DNA of 64,000 nucleotides from Asinibacterium sp. OR53 (lineage in GTDB: Bacteria > Bacteroidota > Bacteroidia > Chitinophagales > Chitinophagaceae), in contig NZ_KI911562.1 of NCBI RefSeq assembly GCF_000515315.1, forward strand, positions 3,443,220 through 3,507,219, in the 5' to 3' direction. The translations under genes and the position numbers were made by a program. Below the pieces are notes generated by a model. It worked only from the letters and a program-made list of their open reading frames with translations. It ran no database searches and was not told the origin of the DNA. Shown here in pieces: positions 60,601 to 64,000 of this stretch; position 1 is the stretch's first letter, and the number at the start of each line of letters is the position of its first letter.

Positions 60601-60970
60601 AGCCGATCCTTTTGGTTTCTTTTTTGATACCGTAAGCCGTAACGATCACTTCGGTAAGTGATTTGGGGTCATCCGATAAAGCAAAATCGAAATTTTGTAT
60701 GGCAGCTAATTGGAAAGTCTGTGAGATAAAGCCAATAGAGCTGATGGAGATTGCTTTATCTCCCTCTTTCAATCCAATTGAATAATGTCCGATACTGTCT
60801 GTGATGGTTGATCTTTTGGAAGGTGTTATCTGCACCAGGGCACCGGCTATTCCGATACCATTCTTGGTGAACACTCTTCCTGATACCATTCGTTCCTGTG
60901 AAAAGCTTTTCATCGAAAAAGCAATCAGCAACACTGCTGTTGCCAGTAAGGTTTTGGTTGATAATTTCAT
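57671..60970 (-). CDS. SusC/RagA-family TonB-linked outer-membrane protein (pair 2)
   Basis: This 1099-residue protein has a signal peptide (TLLATAVLLIAFSMKSFSQ), a CarboxypepD_reg-like domain (SGRVFTKNGIGIAGALVQI), a TonB plug (NSLVGKIAGLSVGANPEM, SILKGANASALYGFRGINGA) and a barrel ending RRFGFNINLSF. It imports a ligand with its SusD partner. It has no adjacent sigma or anti-sigma gene. Confidence 0.93.
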   Translation of the reverse strand: MKLSTKTLLATAVLLIAFSMKSFSQERMVSGRVFTKNGIGIAGALVQITPSKRSTITDSIGHYSIGLKEGDKAISISSIGFISQTFQLAAIQNFDFALSDDPKSLTEVIVTAYGIKKETKRIGYAVQELKGADLVKARDDNPINSLVGKIAGLSVGANPEMLGRPELVLRGSKDLLFVIDGVPVNTDTWNISPDDIESYSILKGANASALYGFRGINGAIIITTKRGTKNKKGWQVDVNSSTMFEKGFLAVPQSQTEYGRGTAFVYSYGDRLYDNKQRLPEWGPRFEGQLVKQYDSPYDPATNTRTATPWTARGADNFNKFMEMGIINTNNVALSAATDRSDIRISLSNMNQKGMNPNTRLNSYTMAMNVGYRITDKFSVEASINLNKQYSPNIPDVNYGPNSYIYMFKVYGSSDYNIDDLKNIYKAPMGVQDLIPYAQEYGRENSAWFIAQKWKHSHDKTDVNGYVKATYQFSPSLNLSLRSQITTWTQLRTEQVPAGTNLNTYTPWYYFGWYGDYREDRRNLFENNTDLILHFDKRVGKFNISALAGGSERSFTYNSLWGTTKAMAVPNVYALSNSKEQYASFTWGSKMQVYSGFYSVDLGFDKYLTLSHTGRVDNLSTLAKGYNTFYYPSVSLSTVVSDYVNLPSIISFFKLRASYANVKGGLTAPTIASAYYQNTGMSTNSFLGYGTDLYSSYDGPTYKNQNAYSTVTYYNNGQSVDFTSTIANQALKPYTVSSYEAGLDLKFLKNRLGVDITYFTSLNGPQIFALQVPSSTGYTSQNVNAITSEKKGYEISVSGSPIKSVRGLSWDVAVNYATYKETLQDIYGDENVLSLNGHNYKKGERLDAIYGVGFVRDGNNNIIYNGGLPLRAPSDINNNTFLGYANPDFTFGINNKFTYRNFSVGFQFDGRIGGHIYDEVYKDGMNGGTAYESASGYFGAARLAEWQSTNNGSVAPTAKYIAPGVKIISGTPVYAGGKIINLKDLTFAPNDQATTVQKFISSGIGNVTENWMTDRSFVKLREVNISYTLPAGLLSKSRFIKSATFSLVGRNLLYWAKRKDIDLDQFASGYNDTDRSLNNGGVLQSVTARRFGFNINLSF

Positions 60971-61113
60971 AATAGACTCTGGTATTTTACAAAATGTTTA
61001 GCAACGTTACCAGAGCAGTGTTAACTGAATGTCAAATAATGCAATGATCACCGGAGATAACCATTTGGTAACCTTTAGTTCACTTTTTAATAACAAACCG
61101 TTTTGGAATTAAA
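60971..61113. other. Spacer upstream of susC 2
   Basis: No gene and no clear promoter box were seen. It separates two minus-strand units. Confidence 0.4.
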
Positions 61114-61142
61114 AAAACCTTGTATGATGCATACAAGGTTTT
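61114..61142. terminator. Terminator after the Rrf2 gene
   Basis: A perfect 13-bp stem (AAAACCTTGTATG with CATACAAGGTTTT, ATG loop) lies about 30 nt after the Rrf2 stop and ends the SUF operon. Confidence 0.85.
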
Positions 61143-61172
61143 GAAGACATTTATGATGCGATGAGCGCTGTA

Positions 61173-61640
61173 TCACATAACATAACTCTGTTCCAGTATG
61201 GATGTGAGTGTTTGCTTTGATTCTTTTTCCGTATTCACGAGGTCGTGCAAGGTAATTTTATCGAGCAAACGGTCTACCGCAAATTGTACCATCTGCCAGA
61301 GCGAACGTGCAGAACAATCAACGGAATTGGTGCATAGTTTTAATGCACCTGAATGTTGTTCACAGAATTTTTTATCGAACAGTACGCCCCCGAGTGCGGC
61401 CAATACATCTTTAACAACGATTGCTTGTGAGGGCCGGGCCAATACATAACCGCCTTTATGGCCAGGGGTGCTGTTGATGAAGCCTCCCATGCGTAAGACA
61501 CGGGTGAGCTTGGCCACATAATGACTGCTCAGCCCTTCTGTTTCGCTCAGTTGAGGAATACTCATGCCCGCATCGTCTTTGCAGGAGGCAATGCGTATCA
61601 ATATCCTCAAACCGTATTCTTCCTGTGCAGTGATTTTCAT
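61173..61640 (-). CDS. Rrf2-family transcriptional regulator with IscR-like cysteines
   Basis: This 155-residue protein has an N-terminal winged helix (ITAQEEYGLRILIRIA, then LSSHYVAKLTRVLRMGGFI) and GHKGGYVLARP. Three cysteines at about C93, C103 and C109 match the cluster-binding segment of IscR. It probably senses Fe-S status and controls this SUF operon. It is the last gene, 26 nt after the DUF59 protein. Confidence 0.88.
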   Translation of the reverse strand: MKITAQEEYGLRILIRIASCKDDAGMSIPQLSETEGLSSHYVAKLTRVLRMGGFINSTPGHKGGYVLARPSQAIVVKDVLAALGGVLFDKKFCEQHSGALKLCTNSVDCSARSLWQMVQFAVDRLLDKITLHDLVNTEKESKQTLTSILEQSYVM

Positions 61641-61666
61641 ATAATGGCCAGTTAATCGTTATCAAT

Positions 61667-61978
61667 TTATAACATGCCCAGTTCCAACTGGGCCGCTTCA
61701 GACATCATACTCCTGTCCCAGGGTGGCGTCCAGGTAACAGATACATGCACATCATTCACACCTTCTATTTCTCTTACTTTCTGATCCACTTCCACTGGCA
61801 ACGATTGTGCAGCCGGGCAGCTCGGCGCCGTCAGCGTCATCACAATCTGCACATTATTCACCGGTAGGATGTCGATCTCATAGATCAATCCCATCTCATA
61901 AATATCTACCGGTATTTCCGGATCAAAGATCGTATGCAAACAATCAATGACTTTTTCTTTCAGTTCCGCTGTTTCCAT
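61667..61978 (-). CDS. SUF-associated DUF59/MIP18-family protein
   Basis: This 103-residue protein has DPEIPVDIYEMGLIYEI and MTLTAPSCPAAQSLP, the DUF59 core with a conserved cysteine. WTPPWDRSMMSEAAQLELG is the usual end. It helps carry or mature iron-sulfur clusters. The ATG at 61978 overlaps sufE by 35 nt. Confidence 0.9.
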   Translation of the reverse strand: METAELKEKVIDCLHTIFDPEIPVDIYEMGLIYEIDILPVNNVQIVMTLTAPSCPAAQSLPVEVDQKVREIEGVNDVHVSVTWTPPWDRSMMSEAAQLELGML

Positions 61979-62426
61979 GATCGTTGATTGAATGTTGTTG
62001 CATGGCCTGGAAAGCCAGTGCATAATGTTTCATTTGCTTTACCATAGCCCTCAACCCATTGGAACGGGTTTGCGCCAGGTGGGTTGTCATACCAATCTCC
62101 CGTATAAAATCGAGTGGTGCATCGATGATCTCCTGCGTCGTGTGGCCAGACAATACGCTGATGAGCATACTGATCAATCCTTTCACAATCACCGCATCGC
62201 TGTCGGCACTGAAATAAACCCTTCCGTCTTTATAATCGGCCGTGAGCCAAACGGTGGACTGACAACCCCTCACTTTGTTCTCTTCTGTTTTATGTTTTTC
62301 ATCAAGGGCCGGCAATTTTTTTCCCAGGTCGATGATGTATTCGTACTTATCATCCCAACTATCGAAAAGCGAGAACGAATCGATGATGGCTGCTTCTGTT
62401 TCCTGTATGGTCTTCCGGTTGTTCAT
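61944..62426 (-). CDS. sufE: Cysteine desulfuration protein SufE
   Basis: SufE takes persulfide sulfur from SufS. The 160-residue protein has the active cysteine in VRGCQSTVW (about C55) and the C-terminal helix with RSNGLRAMVKQMK. It is 5 nt after sufS and overlaps the DUF59 gene. Confidence 0.95.
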   Translation of the reverse strand: MNNRKTIQETEAAIIDSFSLFDSWDDKYEYIIDLGKKLPALDEKHKTEENKVRGCQSTVWLTADYKDGRVYFSADSDAVIVKGLISMLISVLSGHTTQEIIDAPLDFIREIGMTTHLAQTRSNGLRAMVKQMKHYALAFQAMQQHSINDHGNSGTERKSH

Positions 62427-62431
62427 GTTGT

Positions 62432-63673
62432 CTATACCAATAGTTTGATCGATTTCTCCAATCCCAATAGCAGTTCGTCGATCTCTTCTTTTGTATTGTA
62501 TGCTGCGAATGATGCCCTGATGGTGCCGGGAATACCATAACGCTGCATCAGCGGTTGCGCGCAGTGGTGGCCTGTGCGAACGGCGATCCCTTTGTTATCG
62601 AGCAGGATACCAATATCCTGCGGATGCACTTTATCAATCACAAAAGAAACCAGGCTTGTTTTTTCTTTCGCCCTGCCGATGATCTTCAATCCCGGAATGG
62701 TTTCCAGCGCCGCAGTAGCATACTGCAGCAATTCATGTTCATGTTGCCTGATCTGTTCCTTACCTGTTTGTTCAATGAAGTCCAATGCTGTTTTGAATGC
62801 AATGGTATCGGCTATATTAGGTGTGCCTGCTTCGTATTTATAAGGCAGTTCATTGTATGTTGTTTTCTCAAAAGTTACTTCTTTAATCATCTCTCCTCCT
62901 CCCTGGAAAACAGGCATGGCTTCGAGTACATGCTTTTTGCCGTACAAAACACCTACGCCGGTGGGGCCGTATAATTTATGTGCAGAGCATACAAAAAAAT
63001 CACAGTCCATATCCTGCACATCGATATCGAGGTGCACGGTAGACTGCGCGCCATCCACCAATACCAGTGCGCCCGCTTTGTGCGCCAGGCGGATCATCTG
63101 TTTTACCGGGTTCACTGTACCCAGTGCATTGGAAACATGTGTAATGGCAACCAGCCTGGTTTTATCGCTCAATAATTTCTCGTATGCTTCCATGATCAGT
63201 TCACCGGCATCATCTACCGGTATCACTTTCAGTTGCGCCCCTTTTTCTTCGCATACGATCTGCCAGGGAACAATATTGGAATGGTGTTCCATAGCAGAGA
63301 TGATGATCTCATCGCCCTTACCCACATTGGCTCTTCCCCAGGTATACGCTACCAGGTTGATACCTTCTGTGGTGCCACGTGTAAAAATGATCTCTTCCCT
63401 GCCGGCTGCATGAATAAAATGTCTCGCCGTTTCGCGGGTGGCTTCAAAAGCAGCAGTAGCTTCTTCGGCCAGTGTATGAATACCGCGGTGTATATTGGCA
63501 TTGTACCCGGTATAATATTGTACCAGCGCATCGATCACTACAGCTGGTTTCTGGGAAGTAGCAGCGTTATCCAGGTAGATCAAAGGTTTCCCCTTCACTT
63601 CTCTTTCCAGTACGGGGAATTGTTTGCGAAGTGCACACACATCAAAGACGGGTATGGTAGCTGTTGTTATCAT
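62432..63673 (-). CDS. sufS: Cysteine desulfurase SufS
   Basis: SufS is a PLP enzyme that turns cysteine into alanine plus persulfide. The 413-residue protein has YLDNAATSQKP, PLP lysine K233 (CSAHKLYGPTG) and the active cysteine in RTGHHCAQP (about C371). The family is group II (SufS/CsdA), which needs SufE as partner, and sufE is next. It overlaps sufD by 4 nt. Confidence 0.96.
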   Translation of the reverse strand: MITTATIPVFDVCALRKQFPVLEREVKGKPLIYLDNAATSQKPAVVIDALVQYYTGYNANIHRGIHTLAEEATAAFEATRETARHFIHAAGREEIIFTRGTTEGINLVAYTWGRANVGKGDEIIISAMEHHSNIVPWQIVCEEKGAQLKVIPVDDAGELIMEAYEKLLSDKTRLVAITHVSNALGTVNPVKQMIRLAHKAGALVLVDGAQSTVHLDIDVQDMDCDFFVCSAHKLYGPTGVGVLYGKKHVLEAMPVFQGGGEMIKEVTFEKTTYNELPYKYEAGTPNIADTIAFKTALDFIEQTGKEQIRQHEHELLQYATAALETIPGLKIIGRAKEKTSLVSFVIDKVHPQDIGILLDNKGIAVRTGHHCAQPLMQRYGIPGTIRASFAAYNTKEEIDELLLGLEKSIKLLV

Positions 63674-64000
63674 ACAATATCATATTCTAATCGGGCCGCT
63701 ACGAGTGCGTCTGCATAGCGACGAATCGGTTCCAGTTTGATCTTCTCCAGCACATCCTCTGCAAAGCCATGCAGCAACATCGACTGCGCTGTTTTCTCGG
63801 GGATGCCCCTCGATTGCAGGTAAAACAATCCTTCCTCACTCAGGCGGCCAACCGTACAACCATGCGAACATTTCACATCATCGGCGAATATTTCGAGCTG
63901 GGGTTTGGTGTTGATGGTAGCCGTATTGGACAACAACACATTTTTATTCGATTGAAAGGCGTTGGTCTTTTGCGCAGGTTGCCTTACAAATATTTTTCCG
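63670..64000 (-). CDS. sufD: SufD, FeS-assembly scaffold protein (5' partial, C-terminal part)
   Basis: The frame is open to the right edge, so the start lies outside the window. The visible 110 residues have the SufD C-terminal hallmarks ADDVKCSHGCTVGRL and LLHGFAEDVLEKI. SufD forms the SufBCD scaffold with SufB and SufC, whose genes probably lie further right. Confidence 0.93.
   Translation of the reverse strand, partial: GKIFVRQPAQKTNAFQSNKNVLLSNTATINTKPQLEIFADDVKCSHGCTVGRLSEEGLFYLQSRGIPEKTAQSMLLHGFAEDVLEKIKLEPIRRYADALVAARLEYDIV

Overview
The window comes from a chromosome of a Bacteroidota bacterium, most likely class Chitinophagia, family Chitinophagaceae. The evidence is two SusC/SusD outer-membrane pairs, TAnnTTTG promoter boxes, mostly absent Shine-Dalgarno sequences except a strong one before rpsU, the gene order rpsU - tyrosine recombinase - hpf - tRNA(Thr,Tyr,Gly,Thr) - tuf - tRNA-Trp - secE - nusG - rplKAJL - rpoBC, and a SUF operon with SufE. 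Genus and species cannot be fixed from the sequence alone.

Region 1 (1-14.1 kb) is mixed housekeeping: a membrane-tethered trypsin-like protease (5' end outside the window), a nucleotidyltransferase, a PLP enzyme, lipB, an RluA-type pseudouridine synthase, bioB, an ECF sigma factor overlapping a membrane-anchored beta-barrel protein, a Gfo/Idh/MocA oxidoreductase, ispD, rfaE1, an APC permease and a Skp-like chaperone. Region 2 (14.1-30.2 kb), read right to left, is the transcription/translation super-cluster with five tRNAs. It is interrupted between nusG and rplK by an oppositely oriented yqgE, and by a terminator between rplL and rpoB. Region 3 (30.3-37.1 kb) has ribE, an HscA-like Hsp70, an RDD membrane protein, tyrS, an amidohydrolase, an SGNH hydrolase and tRNA-Gln.

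Region 4 (37.06-49.2 kb) is an accessory island beginning at the 3' end of tRNA-Gln. It holds a decayed tyrosine integrase, a tightly overlapping three-gene operon (two unrecognised proteins plus a metallo-beta-lactamase-fold hydrolase), a 1550-residue DUF4011/SF1-helicase/Vsr-like nuclease/DUF3320 protein, a Fic protein with a C-terminal winged helix, a duplicated and frameshifted copy of the fic 5' end with its operator-like inverted repeats, a roughly 200-bp imperfect palindrome, and a DUF6922-like/AbiEii-type toxin-antitoxin pair. The three-gene MBL operon and the shared, duplicated operator joining fic to the toxin-antitoxin pair are the best candidates for undescribed biology.

Region 5 (49.3-61 kb) carries two SusC/SusD uptake systems on the minus strand, separated by a GNAT acetyltransferase and a secreted tyrosine-phosphatase-like protein. 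Region 6 (61.1-64 kb) is the end of a SUF iron-sulfur operon (sufD-sufS-sufE-DUF59) followed by an Rrf2 regulator with three cysteines placed as in IscR. I saw no rRNA gene, CRISPR array, intact insertion sequence or replication origin.
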